Positions 28,435 through 37,031 of a stretch of DNA of 64,000 nt are shown here, piece after piece. Source of the DNA: Natrialba sp. SSL1 (GTDB taxonomy: Archaea > Halobacteriota > Halobacteria > Halobacteriales > Natrialbaceae); contig NZ_MASN01000060.1 in NCBI RefSeq assembly GCF_001861355.1, forward strand, positions 427,591 to 491,590. Direction: 5' to 3'. The stretch's first letter is position 1. Each line of letters begins with the position of its first letter. The notes below the pieces were generated by a model. It did no database searches. It was not told the origin of the DNA and was given only the letters and a program-made list of their open reading frames with translations. The translations under genes were made by a program, and so were the position numbers.

Positions 28435-28914
28435 ATGGACCTGCTGCTCCTGGCTATCGTCGTCGGGATTCCACTCGCCTGGCACGTCGGGCTGACGGCG
28501 TTCACGTACTACGACGCCGGAAAGGTTGGGCTCGAGCCCCCAGCGAAGTGGGCCGCGATTACGTTCCTCGTTCCGCTCTTTGGCTTCTTCATCTACCTCT
28601 TCGAGCGCAGCGAACTCGATTACGATCCGGAGACGGACCCGTACCGAGGCCACAACTTCAACATCCACCCCTCACGGGCCGACGATGCCCCGTTGCGCTC
28701 TCGCGGCGACGACCGGCTGTCACCGGAGGACGAGCAGGAGAGTGGGTTCGGTACCACTGGAGAGAGCGGTCGCGATGGCGAGAACCCCACAGCGTACGAC
28801 AGTGTGTTCGACTCCGAGAACGATCGGGGACGCGACGGGACTGTTGACTCCTCCGACACTACGGAACCCACCGAACCCACCGAGAACACCGATCAAAACT
28901 CACGCTCTGAGTGA
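28435..28914 (+). CDS. Membrane protein with PLDc_N-like helices
   Basis: The product has 159 residues. Two helices (LLLAIVVGIPLAWHVGLTAF and AAITFLVPLFGFFIYLFERS) with the motif WAAITFLVPLFGFFIY resemble the small 'phospholipase-D nuclease N-terminal' membrane domain. The rest is an acidic, disordered tail ending in a Thr/Pro/Glu repeat (TTEPTEPTENTDQ). It may anchor or regulate another protein. No catalytic domain is present. Confidence 0.65.
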   Translation: MDLLLLAIVVGIPLAWHVGLTAFTYYDAGKVGLEPPAKWAAITFLVPLFGFFIYLFERSELDYDPETDPYRGHNFNIHPSRADDAPLRSRGDDRLSPEDEQESGFGTTGESGRDGENPTAYDSVFDSENDRGRDGTVDSSDTTEPTEPTENTDQNSRSE

Positions 28915-29097
28915 CAGCGACGGGATCGTACTCGAGTTCGACTTCCAACGGCTTGAACACTGACTCACGGTACGTGCTGTGGCGTCAGTACGTACACTGG
29001 ACGTCACGCCCTGCGAAAGACAGCGCTGTGAGAATATCGGTTCTGAGTTAGTTGTTCCCTGTCGGATATGTATGCACACCGTGGTACTAGTCGTACG

Positions 29098-29757
29098 ATG
29101 GCTACCGAGGCGACCTTCACTGTCCCATCGGATGAATTTCCCTTGGGGACTGTATTCAACCAGTTTCCAGATGTAACGGTTACGCTAGAGCGAATCGTTC
29201 CGTCGCAAACTGTCGTCGTGCCGTACTTCTGGGTACGAGGGACCGCTGTCGATGATATTGAGGGTGCGTTTGCCAACCACACCGGTGTGAACGAGATACA
29301 CCTCGTCGATTCGGTTGAAGATGAGTACCTATTACGTGTTGAGTGGGCACGAGAATACTCCGGTGTTCTAAACGTGCTCACTGAGATGGAGATTCCACTC
29401 ATCGAAGCCGTTGGCACGAATCAACAGTGGACGTTCGAGGTCCGTGGCGATGATCGAAGCGATATCGCGGACTTTCAGCGAGCTTGTAGAGAGGCGGATA
29501 TCCCAATTACACTCACGAAGTTACACGCACTTACTCCGGTCGAAACGGAGACTGAAGCGGCGCTTACCGGCACCCAGCAAGAGACACTGGTACTTGCATA
29601 CAATCGTGGCTACTTCGAGTCGACTCGCCAGGTCACGATGGAAGAACTTGGCGATGAACTTGGAATCACACAGCAGGCTGTCGCGTCTCGTCTCCGCCGT
29701 GGCATAAAGCACATCCTCGGGAGCACCCTTCCCGAAACGGAGGATTCGAACCAGTGA
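29098..29757 (+). CDS. Bat-type HTH_10 transcriptional regulator
   Basis: The product has 219 residues from MATEATFTVPSDEFPLG. The N-terminal half is a bacterio-opsin-activator-like sensor region. The C-terminal half has ALTGTQQETLVLAYNRGYFE followed by the helix-turn-helix QVTMEELGDELGITQQAVAS. This is the haloarchaeal HTH_10 family that controls single operons. The target is unknown. The next gene, a small zinc protein, starts 68 bases after its stop. An upstream ATG at 29068 (MYAHRG) is possible. Confidence 0.85.
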   Translation: MATEATFTVPSDEFPLGTVFNQFPDVTVTLERIVPSQTVVVPYFWVRGTAVDDIEGAFANHTGVNEIHLVDSVEDEYLLRVEWAREYSGVLNVLTEMEIPLIEAVGTNQQWTFEVRGDDRSDIADFQRACREADIPITLTKLHALTPVETETEAALTGTQQETLVLAYNRGYFESTRQVTMEELGDELGITQQAVASRLRRGIKHILGSTLPETEDSNQ

Positions 29758-29825
29758 CTGATTTAAAACCGTTGTATAACCAAAAGTAGTTTTGATGCTG
29801 TTGTTGCCCTAACTGGAAACAGACG

Positions 29826-30017
29826 ATGCCCGAGGGAGAGAGCGAACGGACGATTGCTGAATGTTTCGACTGTGGAAATGCGTATGCAGCCAAGAAGTGG
29901 CCAGACGGGACGATTCAACCAATTGGGACGAGAAACGGCTGCCAATGTGGCTCAACGGAGTTTCAGGCCGTTAGGAAGACGAGCGCTACCGTTCTCCGTG
30001 ACCGTCAGAGTGACTGA
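29826..30017 (+). CDS. Small four-cysteine zinc-ribbon protein
   Basis: The product has 63 residues. CFDCGN and CQCGS form two CxxC-like knuckles spaced about 25 residues apart, as in zinc ribbons. A TATA-like atttaaaa lies at about 29762-29769, some distance upstream. Haloarchaea carry many such 'micro' zinc proteins, some regulatory. No named family is recognised. Confidence 0.65.
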   Translation: MPEGESERTIAECFDCGNAYAAKKWPDGTIQPIGTRNGCQCGSTEFQAVRKTSATVLRDRQSD

Positions 30018-30277
30018 CTAGAGCGCTACTGGGCCACGCAGGGATCAACGGCGATACTCAAACCGATCGTTCGACGCTCCTCCTTCTGTCTCCAGTACGA
30101 GGTCGAATGCCAATCATCGATCGACAAAAGCCACAGCGCCCTGTGGCCACCGGTTGTCCAGGGCACTACGCAATCCGCACTTGTGCCCCTCTGCGCTGAC
30201 CGACGCTGCAGAACCCGGATCCAAAACACTGGCAGCGCAGAACTCAGCTCAGCAGCACAGCAACACACAACACAGCC
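30018..30277. other. Intergenic, nothing recognised
   Basis: About 260 bases between convergent genes. No RNA gene, repeat or further frame stands out. The stretch near 30250-30270 is rich in cagcac/caacac units. Confidence 0.4.
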
Positions 30278-31969
30278 TCAGTCGTCAGCCGGTGCTCCGT
30301 CGGAGCCACCCGACTCGAGTGCACTCGCTGGAACCGTCCCATCGTCGTTCCAGCCGCGTTCCTCGTAGTACTCGTCGAGTCCCTGCTCGAAGCCGGGAAT
30401 CTCGTAGGGGAGCGTGTCGTCCTCGCGGTCGAAGCCGCGCTGGTTGTTGAAGTGGCGCTCGAGTGCGACGATTTCGCCGCCGAGAGCGAGCAGCTCTTCG
30501 TAGTCGGCGTCGAGCAGCGTTTCGATGCGCTCTTCGGTCATGAAGCTCCGGGAGAACTTACAGAGGACGGCGCTGTCCTTGATGGCGTTGATGTTCTCGA
30601 GTTCGACGACCTTCGGCGGTTTGTCCTCGAGACCCTCCTTGTCGAAGGCGTCGTCGGCGTCGACGAGCGGGTACTCGTAGGGGTAGAACTCGGCGTACAT
30701 GTGGTCTGCGCCGCGGTTCGAGGTCGCGAAGGCGAGCCCCTGGCCGTTCAGGGTGCGCCCGTCGTGGGCGGCGAACTCCATGCCCTTGACGGACCAGTTC
30801 TCGACGCCGAGGTCGTCGTGGACGCGGTCGATACCCTCTGCGAGGTCGTCGCCGATGCCCTCGCGGTAGGCGATCTTCTCGACGGTGTCGTGGATGAGGT
30901 CGGCGTTGCCGAACTCGTCTTCGCTCGCGAGGTAGGCGGCGACGACGTCGCCGGCGGAGATGGTGTCGAGTCCGAATTCGTCACAGAGCTTGTTCGACTT
31001 CATCACGTCGACGATGTCGTCGACGCCGGAGTTCGAACCGAACGCCATCAGCGTCTCGTACTCGGGGCCTTCGGTTTCGAGGCCGGTCTCCTCGTCTTTC
31101 GTCGGCAGTTTGCAGGCGAACGCACAGGCCGAGCAGGTGCCTTTCTTGTACTTCTTCTCCTCGACGCGGTCGCCGCTGATGTCGTCGATGTGCTCGTAGG
31201 AGAGTTCCGAGAAGTACCGCGTTGGCAGAGCTTCGACCATGTTCGCGTACGTCGCGACCGAGGTCGTCCCCTGATCACGCATCGGACTGTCTGACTGGGC
31301 GGCCTCGCCGTGGATCTCCATCTGGAGCGATGGAATCTCGACCTCGTGGGTGGAGTCGCCGTCGAACGTGATTGCTTTCACGTTCTTCGCACCGAGCACT
31401 GCACCGAGTCCGCCGCGACCGAACGCCCGTTCCTCGGAGGTCATGATCGAAGCGAAACGAACCTCGTTCTCGCCGCCGGGACCGATCACGACCGTGTGCT
31501 CCGAGCCGAGTCCGTGCTCGTCGTCGATGTAGTCACAGGTTTCGGGAACGGTGGCCTCCTCGAGTTCGGGGACGGGTTCGAACTCGACGCCCTCGTCGGT
31601 GACGTGAACGATGACGAGCTCGTCGCTCGCGCCGGCGATTTCGACGGTGCTGTAGCCGGTGCCGGTGAAGTTCCGCGAGAGGAAGCCCCCCGCGTTCGAG
31701 GAGAGCAGCCCGTCCGTCAGCGGCGAGACGCCGGTGGCCGACATGCGCCCCGTGAAGCTCATCGTTGCATGCTGGAGCGGGCCAGATGCGAAGTAGAGGC
31801 GGTTTTCGGGCCCGAGCGGGTCGGCGTCGAACGGGATGCGCTCGTGGGCGAGTTTCGTCGTGAGCGCGCGGCCGCCGATCGACGACTCGAGAACGTCGTC
31901 GATCGATTCGGTTTCGACTGTTTGTTCGCCGACGTCGATCGTACATAGCGGTCCCCGGACGTGTTTCAT
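30278..31969 (-). CDS. Tungsten-containing aldehyde:ferredoxin oxidoreductase
   Basis: The product has 563 residues from MKHVRGPLCTID. AOR-family features are the tungstopterin-binding blocks RGGLGAVLGAKNVKAI and GVDDIVDVMKSNKLCDEFGLD, and cluster cysteines CSACAFAC plus a late VLCKF. The family oxidises aldehydes to acids with ferredoxin as acceptor and needs tungsten. Homologues also act on formaldehyde, glyceraldehyde-3-phosphate or aromatic acids, so the substrate is open. An upstream GTG at 31975 would add two residues. The C-terminal tail (ESGGSDGAPADD) is a flexible acidic end. Confidence 0.9.
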   Translation of the reverse strand: MKHVRGPLCTIDVGEQTVETESIDDVLESSIGGRALTTKLAHERIPFDADPLGPENRLYFASGPLQHATMSFTGRMSATGVSPLTDGLLSSNAGGFLSRNFTGTGYSTVEIAGASDELVIVHVTDEGVEFEPVPELEEATVPETCDYIDDEHGLGSEHTVVIGPGGENEVRFASIMTSEERAFGRGGLGAVLGAKNVKAITFDGDSTHEVEIPSLQMEIHGEAAQSDSPMRDQGTTSVATYANMVEALPTRYFSELSYEHIDDISGDRVEEKKYKKGTCSACAFACKLPTKDEETGLETEGPEYETLMAFGSNSGVDDIVDVMKSNKLCDEFGLDTISAGDVVAAYLASEDEFGNADLIHDTVEKIAYREGIGDDLAEGIDRVHDDLGVENWSVKGMEFAAHDGRTLNGQGLAFATSNRGADHMYAEFYPYEYPLVDADDAFDKEGLEDKPPKVVELENINAIKDSAVLCKFSRSFMTEERIETLLDADYEELLALGGEIVALERHFNNQRGFDREDDTLPYEIPGFEQGLDEYYEERGWNDDGTVPASALESGGSDGAPADD

Positions 31970-32065
31970 ACACACTACCGTGGTACGCGCTCCGGCAAAA
32001 TGATACCGGTTCTGTGACCACCTCAGTTTGAACCTAAATCAGCTATCTGAATTGGTTGTCCAACC

Positions 32066-32356
32066 TCAGACAGTATCGTGTGTACTTTTGGAAGGAAGGT
32101 CGAATATATCTTCGACTGCCGGCGGATAATGATCAGTGTCGTCGAGGACGACCTCGAGTCGTCCGTCTCGAATCAGTCGATCGATCTGATCGTGTGTGAA
32201 CCGGCCGTTACACTCCTCGCCGGCGAACGTAACGTAGCGCTCGCTTCGTTCGATGACGGTTGCGAGGGAGTCGCCGGTTCGGTAGTAGTAGCGAACGGTC
32301 GTACCGGGGTGGAGGGCGTCTGCGCTCGTGCGATACGCCCAGCGGTGGAGGACCAT
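32066..32356 (-). CDS. Small haloarchaeal hypothetical protein
   Basis: The product has 96 residues. It begins with MVLHRWAYRTSADALHPG and contains RYVTFAGEECNGRFTHDQID, a possible small beta-barrel plus helix. No motif identifies it. Its acidic composition and clean ends favour a real gene over chance, but only moderately. Confidence 0.5.
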   Translation of the reverse strand: MVLHRWAYRTSADALHPGTTVRYYYRTGDSLATVIERSERYVTFAGEECNGRFTHDQIDRLIRDGRLEVVLDDTDHYPPAVEDIFDLPSKSTHDTV

Positions 32357-32489
32357 CGATGACTGATCTTGGAGTAGGGGTTTGTCTGTCTTCTGATCTC
32401 AACGTTGCCCCCAGATCGCCGGTGAGCGGTCGACAACTGCACGCAAAAGAGCCAGCAGCAGGTGTACCGAACCCGCTACACCATTCGTC

Positions 32490-34511
32490 TCAGGCTTCTG
32501 GTGCCTGTTCGGCCGAATCCTCCGCGTAGATCGACTCGATCTCGTCGTCGAACGCGTCGAGGATCGCGCGGCGTTTCTTCTTCATCGTCGGGGTGAGTAA
32601 ATCGTTCTCCTCCGTGAACTCGATCGGAACGAGTCGGTACTCCTTGATCGTCTCGTGGGACTCGAAGTTCTCGTTGACCGTGTCGACCGCCTGGTCGATT
32701 CTGTGTTGGACCCACTCGTGATTGCAGATGTCCGAGGGATTCTCCGGCAGCGCGACGCCCTCGTCCGCAGCGGCACGCTCGATCGCGTCGATGTTCGGCA
32801 CGAGCAGCGCGCCGACGAACTTCTCGCCGTCGCCGACGACCATACACTGCTCGACGAGCTCTTTCGAGGCGAAGGCGTCCTCGATCGGTGCAGGCGCGAC
32901 GTTCTTGCCGGTCGAGAGCACGACGAGCTGTTTCGTGCGCTCGTGGAACTCGATGTAGTCGTCGGGGCGGATCGTGACGATGTCGCCGGTACGGAACCAC
33001 TTGCCCTTGTCTTCACCTCCCGCATCGTCTTCGTCTACACCCGGCGCGTGCTCGGTGAACGCCCGATCCGTCGCTTCGGGCTTGTTCCAGTAGCCCTGAG
33101 TCACGTTCGGCCCGCGGACGAGGAGTTCACCCGTCTCACCGGGCGTGTTGGCGGCGTCGCCGTCCGGCACGATCGAATCGTCGACGGTGACGTCGCAGTC
33201 GATGATTGCCGGGCCGACGGTACCGATCTTTGGCTCCTCGGGCGGGTTGGTTGTCACGACTGGCGAGGTTTCAGTTAGGCCATAGCCCTCGAAGATGGGC
33301 AGTCCCATGCCGTGGTAGAGCTGGCAGAGCTCCGGCGAGAGACTGCCACCGCCGCTGACGAGCATCTCGATGTTCCCACCCAGCGCTTCCTTGACCTTGC
33401 TGAACACCAGTTTGTCTGCAACCGAGAGCTTGAACTCCAGAATCGCCCCCGGATCGTCCGCCTGGTAGTACTCGCGGCTTACGTCGGTCGCCCAGTTGAA
33501 GATGCGCTCCTTGACCGGGGACTCCGTCGCCTGCTCGCGAATCGTGTCGTAAATTTTCTCGTAGACGCGCGGCACACTCGTCGCGCCGGTCGGCTGGACG
33601 GCCTGGAAGTCCTCCTTCAGCGTGTCCGAACTCTCCGCGTAGGCGACGGTCGCACCCGCAGCAAAGAGCAGGAAGTGGCCTGCCGTTCGTTCGAAGACGT
33701 GTGCCAGCGGTAGGTAGGAGACGAGCGTGCTGTCCTGGTCGATGCTCGGTACGTCCTCGTCCTTGTCCGGCCGCGGGCCGTACCGGCGATAGACCTGGTT
33801 GACGTTCGTCCGGAAGTTGCCGTGAGTGAGCATGACCCCTTTCGGCTTGCCTGTCGTCCCGCTCGTGTAGATGATGCTCGCCAGATCGTCGAGGTCGCGT
33901 TCCTCGAGCCACTCCTGGTAGGCGTCCGGATCGTGTCGCTCCTCACCGATTTCGTAAACATCCGCGAGCGTATATATCTCCGTCTCAGCGCCGACGTACT
34001 CGTCGTCCAACTCGTCCATCGAGACGATAAACTCCAGGTCCAGCTCGTCTTCGACTTCTAGCACGCGCTCTAACACGTCCGCATTTTCGACGACGACGCC
34101 GTCCGCATTGGGGTCGTCGAGCAGGTACTTAGCCTTCTCTGATGAAGAGTTTTTGTACACCGTCGTCACGACCGCGCCGGCGGCGAGCAGCGCGAAGTCT
34201 GTCTGTGCCCACTCCATGCGCGTCTGGGCGAAGATACCGACCCGATCACCGCCCTCGACGCCGAGTTCGCGAAAGCCGGTCGCCAGCGGCCGGACGATCT
34301 CGGCCATCTCGGTGTAGGTAAGACTCGCATAGTCGCCGTGTGGGGCGGGCTCGAACGCTATCCCTGCCAGACTCCGGTCGTAGATTCCACCCTGATACTG
34401 CTGGGCGATCGCGTTCGGATTTCGCTCGACCGACGCCTCGAACAGCTGCCCCAGTGGTTCCCCTCCCAGTACGTCGCTCGAGAACTCTCGCTCTGCAGTC
34501 TGCCAATCCAT
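32490..34511 (-). CDS. Long-chain acyl-CoA synthetase (AMP-forming)
   Basis: The product has 673 residues. The ATP loop is IIYTSGTTGKPKGVML. FEGYGLTETSPVV and WFRTGDIVTIRPDDYIEFHERTKQLVVLSTGKNVAP complete the adenylate-forming family, and the final lysine-rich MKKKRR closes the protein. It activates fatty acids to acyl-CoA via acyl-AMP. It probably feeds the dehydrogenase/thiolase steps coded nearby. The gene stands alone with 201 bases to the next upstream gene. Confidence 0.92.
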   Translation of the reverse strand: MDWQTAEREFSSDVLGGEPLGQLFEASVERNPNAIAQQYQGGIYDRSLAGIAFEPAPHGDYASLTYTEMAEIVRPLATGFRELGVEGGDRVGIFAQTRMEWAQTDFALLAAGAVVTTVYKNSSSEKAKYLLDDPNADGVVVENADVLERVLEVEDELDLEFIVSMDELDDEYVGAETEIYTLADVYEIGEERHDPDAYQEWLEERDLDDLASIIYTSGTTGKPKGVMLTHGNFRTNVNQVYRRYGPRPDKDEDVPSIDQDSTLVSYLPLAHVFERTAGHFLLFAAGATVAYAESSDTLKEDFQAVQPTGATSVPRVYEKIYDTIREQATESPVKERIFNWATDVSREYYQADDPGAILEFKLSVADKLVFSKVKEALGGNIEMLVSGGGSLSPELCQLYHGMGLPIFEGYGLTETSPVVTTNPPEEPKIGTVGPAIIDCDVTVDDSIVPDGDAANTPGETGELLVRGPNVTQGYWNKPEATDRAFTEHAPGVDEDDAGGEDKGKWFRTGDIVTIRPDDYIEFHERTKQLVVLSTGKNVAPAPIEDAFASKELVEQCMVVGDGEKFVGALLVPNIDAIERAAADEGVALPENPSDICNHEWVQHRIDQAVDTVNENFESHETIKEYRLVPIEFTEENDLLTPTMKKKRRAILDAFDDEIESIYAEDSAEQAPEA

Positions 34512-34712
34512 GGCTTATCATACCAAGGGAAGCGATCACTCTTGAAAGCATAGGATGTTTCGAACTCCGTTGGTTGAAATAATCGGGGAAATCAGGAGCG
34601 GTAAGCGGAACGTCCGTTTTGAGTGAACAATGGTAACTTATGGTATCGAGTCAACACCGCTTGGACCCAGTTGAGTCGTGGTAGTGTCCCGATGAGTTGC
34701 GACCGGGTCGCG
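34512..34712. other. Intergenic, nothing recognised
   Basis: Two hundred bases between minus-strand genes, with no supported gene or RNA. An A-T rich patch near 34555-34625 may hold the synthetase promoter. Confidence 0.3.
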
Positions 34713-35078
34713 TCACTCAACGAGTTCGATCTCGTCGTCGCCGTTCGGGACCGCACAGAGGAACGCACCGTCCTCGTCGCCCTCGTTTCGGTACCAGTGG
34801 ACCGTTCCCGCCGGAATGAGCAGCGAGTCACCCGCCTCGACCTCGTACTCCTCGTTGTCGATGCCGACGGTGTACTCGCCGTCCAGCACGTACTGCTCGT
34901 GTTCGACCGCGTTCGTATGCTCCGGAACCTCGGCCCCCGCCTCGAGGACGAACCGCCGGATCGCGAAGTTCGGCGCGCCGTGTTCGTCCGCGATCAGCAC
35001 GCCCTTCTCGAGTCCGTCCGCAGCGTCGACGGCCTCGTACTCGATCTCGTCGCTGGTTCGGATCAGTGGATCAGCCAT
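34713..35078 (-). CDS. Cupin-domain protein
   Basis: The product has 121 residues from MADPLIRTSDEIEYEAV. The cupin metal motifs are HTNAVEHEQYVLDGEYTV (His-x-n-His-Glu type) and the second box PAGTVHWYRN. Single-domain cupins of this size act as small isomerases, dioxygenases or sugar-binding proteins. It lies 63 bases downstream of the carboxylase operon end and may be co-transcribed with it. Which reaction it carries out is unknown. Confidence 0.85.
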   Translation of the reverse strand: MADPLIRTSDEIEYEAVDAADGLEKGVLIADEHGAPNFAIRRFVLEAGAEVPEHTNAVEHEQYVLDGEYTVGIDNEEYEVEAGDSLLIPAGTVHWYRNEGDEDGAFLCAVPNGDDEIELVE

Positions 35079-35141
35079 GGACGGCGATTCGGACGCCAGA
35101 ACCAAAACAGCACCCGGTTTGGGTGCGCTCGACAGCCAGGC

Positions 35142-37022
35142 TCAGAGAATCGTCCCGTGTTTCTTGTCCGGAATATCCTTCTCGACCGTCTCGTAGAACT
35201 CGAAGCGGTTCTCGAGTTCCTCGCGCAGCGAACTCGGCGGGACGATTTCGTCGACGACGACCTCGCTCGCCATCCGGTGGATGTCGATATCTTCGCGATA
35301 TTCCTCGCGCAGTTCCTGTTCTCGGTCGGCGCGCTCGTCGGGATCGTCGATGTCCGCGAGTCGGTTCGCGTAGACTGCGTTGATCGCGGCCTCGGGACCC
35401 ATGATCGCGATTTCGCCGCTCGGCAGGCCGATGACGCTCTCGGGATCGTAGGCTGGGCCGGACATCGCGTAGATGCCCGCGCCGTAGGCCTTGCGGACGA
35501 CGACGGACTGCTTCGGCACCGTCGCCGAGGAAGTTGCGTAGATCATCTTCTTGCCCTGCTCTAAGATGCCGTCCTTCTCGACCTGTGAGCCGGCCATGAA
35601 GCCCGGCGTGTCACAAAGGTACAGTAGCGGCACGTCGTAGGCGTCACAGGTCCAGATGAACTCGGCGGCCTTCTCGGCCGCGTCGGGGAAAATCGCGCCC
35701 GCGCGGTGGTTTGGCTGGTTGGCCACGATACCGACCGGCCGGCCGTCGATTCGCGCGAAGGCCGTGATGATCTCCTTGCCGTACTCCGGTCGCAGTTCGA
35801 GCACCGAATCGGCGTCGACGACGCGCTCGATGACGTCGAACATGTCGTAGCCGCGGTTCGGTTCCTGCGGAACGACGGCGTCGATGCCCTCGGGTGAGAG
35901 CCGCGGCGCTGTCCCGTCTGTCTGGGGCGGCTTCTCGTCGCTGTTGTCCGGCAAGTAGCTGATCAGTTTCGCGACGAGTTCGCGGGCGTGCTCTTCGTCC
36001 TCGGCGATCAGATCCGCGCTACCCGAGTGCTGGGCGTGGACGTCCGGGCCACCGAGGTCCTGCAGGTCGATGTTCTCGCCGGTGACCATCTCGACCATCC
36101 GCGGCGAGGCGATAGCCATCGCGCTCACGTCCCGGACCATGATCGTGAAGTCCGCGAAGACGGGCGTGTAGGCCGCGCCGGCGATACACGGGCCATAGAG
36201 CACGCAAATCTGTGGAACGCGCCCGGAGAGCATCGAGTGGTTGTAGTAGTACTTCCCGATGCCCTCGCGGTTGGCGAAGAAGCCGGTCTGCTGGTCGATG
36301 CGGCCGCCCGAGGAGTCCATCAGGTAGAGGACGGGGCGACCGGTCTTGAGCGCGCGCTGTTGCATTCGCAGGAACTTTTCGACGCCCTTCTCGGCCATCG
36401 AGCCCGCCTTGACGGTGAAGTCGTTGGCCATGAAGTGCAGGTCGCGGCCCTCGAACTCCGCCGCGCCGGTGATGAGACCGTCCGCGGGCAGGTCGTCCTC
36501 GGCGTCGAAGTTGGCGAACTTGCCGTCCTCGAACTTGATGGTGTTCCCGCTGTCGCTGCCGGCCGCGTCGCCGTCCGAACCGCTGTCATCCGCCCCACCG
36601 TCGTCGCCGAACCAGAGGTCGAGTCGGTCGCGAACGAACAGCTTCCCCTGGTCGGGGAGGCGCTCCTTGTACTTCTCGGGGCCGCCCTCGAGTATCTCTT
36701 CAATCGCCTCACGAAGCAGTTCCTCACGCTCGGTTGGTTCTAAGTCGTCGTCCTGCGCGGCACCACGGTTGCGGCTTCGGCCGGCGCTCTGGACTGGTCC
36801 GGAGCCCGAGCCAGAGCCGGAGCCGGCAGCGCCACTGCCACCGCTCCCGCCACTCGCCGCACCGGCGGGCGCTGACGCGCTCGCGAGCAGGTCCTCACCC
36901 GACTGCGTGTACAGTTCGACGTCCTCGCCGAAGTGCTCGGCGAGCGCCGAGGCGACCGCCTGCACTTCGCTCTCGTCCTGTGCTGCCGCGTCCGAAATTC
37001 TGAGTTTGAGGTCTATCGTCAT
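35142..37022 (-). CDS. Acyl-CoA carboxylase carboxyltransferase with extra N-terminal domain
   Basis: The product has 626 residues. From about residue 110 it is a normal carboxyltransferase (PccB/MmdA type), with GIGKYYYNHSMLSGRVPQIC and DVPLLYLCDTPGFMAGSQVE as acyl-CoA and carboxybiotin loops. It transfers CO2 from biotin to propionyl-CoA or acetyl-CoA. The first 45 residues (LKLRISDAAAQDESEVQAVA) look like the small separate PccX/epsilon-type subunit of haloarchaeal propionyl-CoA carboxylase. A Gly-Ser linker (ASGGSGGSGAAGSGSGSGSG) then leads to the enzyme. The gene follows the biotin carboxylase gene with only 9 bases between them. Confidence 0.9.
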   Translation of the reverse strand: MTIDLKLRISDAAAQDESEVQAVASALAEHFGEDVELYTQSGEDLLASASAPAGAASGGSGGSGAAGSGSGSGSGPVQSAGRSRNRGAAQDDDLEPTEREELLREAIEEILEGGPEKYKERLPDQGKLFVRDRLDLWFGDDGGADDSGSDGDAAGSDSGNTIKFEDGKFANFDAEDDLPADGLITGAAEFEGRDLHFMANDFTVKAGSMAEKGVEKFLRMQQRALKTGRPVLYLMDSSGGRIDQQTGFFANREGIGKYYYNHSMLSGRVPQICVLYGPCIAGAAYTPVFADFTIMVRDVSAMAIASPRMVEMVTGENIDLQDLGGPDVHAQHSGSADLIAEDEEHARELVAKLISYLPDNSDEKPPQTDGTAPRLSPEGIDAVVPQEPNRGYDMFDVIERVVDADSVLELRPEYGKEIITAFARIDGRPVGIVANQPNHRAGAIFPDAAEKAAEFIWTCDAYDVPLLYLCDTPGFMAGSQVEKDGILEQGKKMIYATSSATVPKQSVVVRKAYGAGIYAMSGPAYDPESVIGLPSGEIAIMGPEAAINAVYANRLADIDDPDERADREQELREEYREDIDIHRMASEVVVDEIVPPSSLREELENRFEFYETVEKDIPDKKHGTIL

Positions 37023-37031
37023 CGTTTCAGC

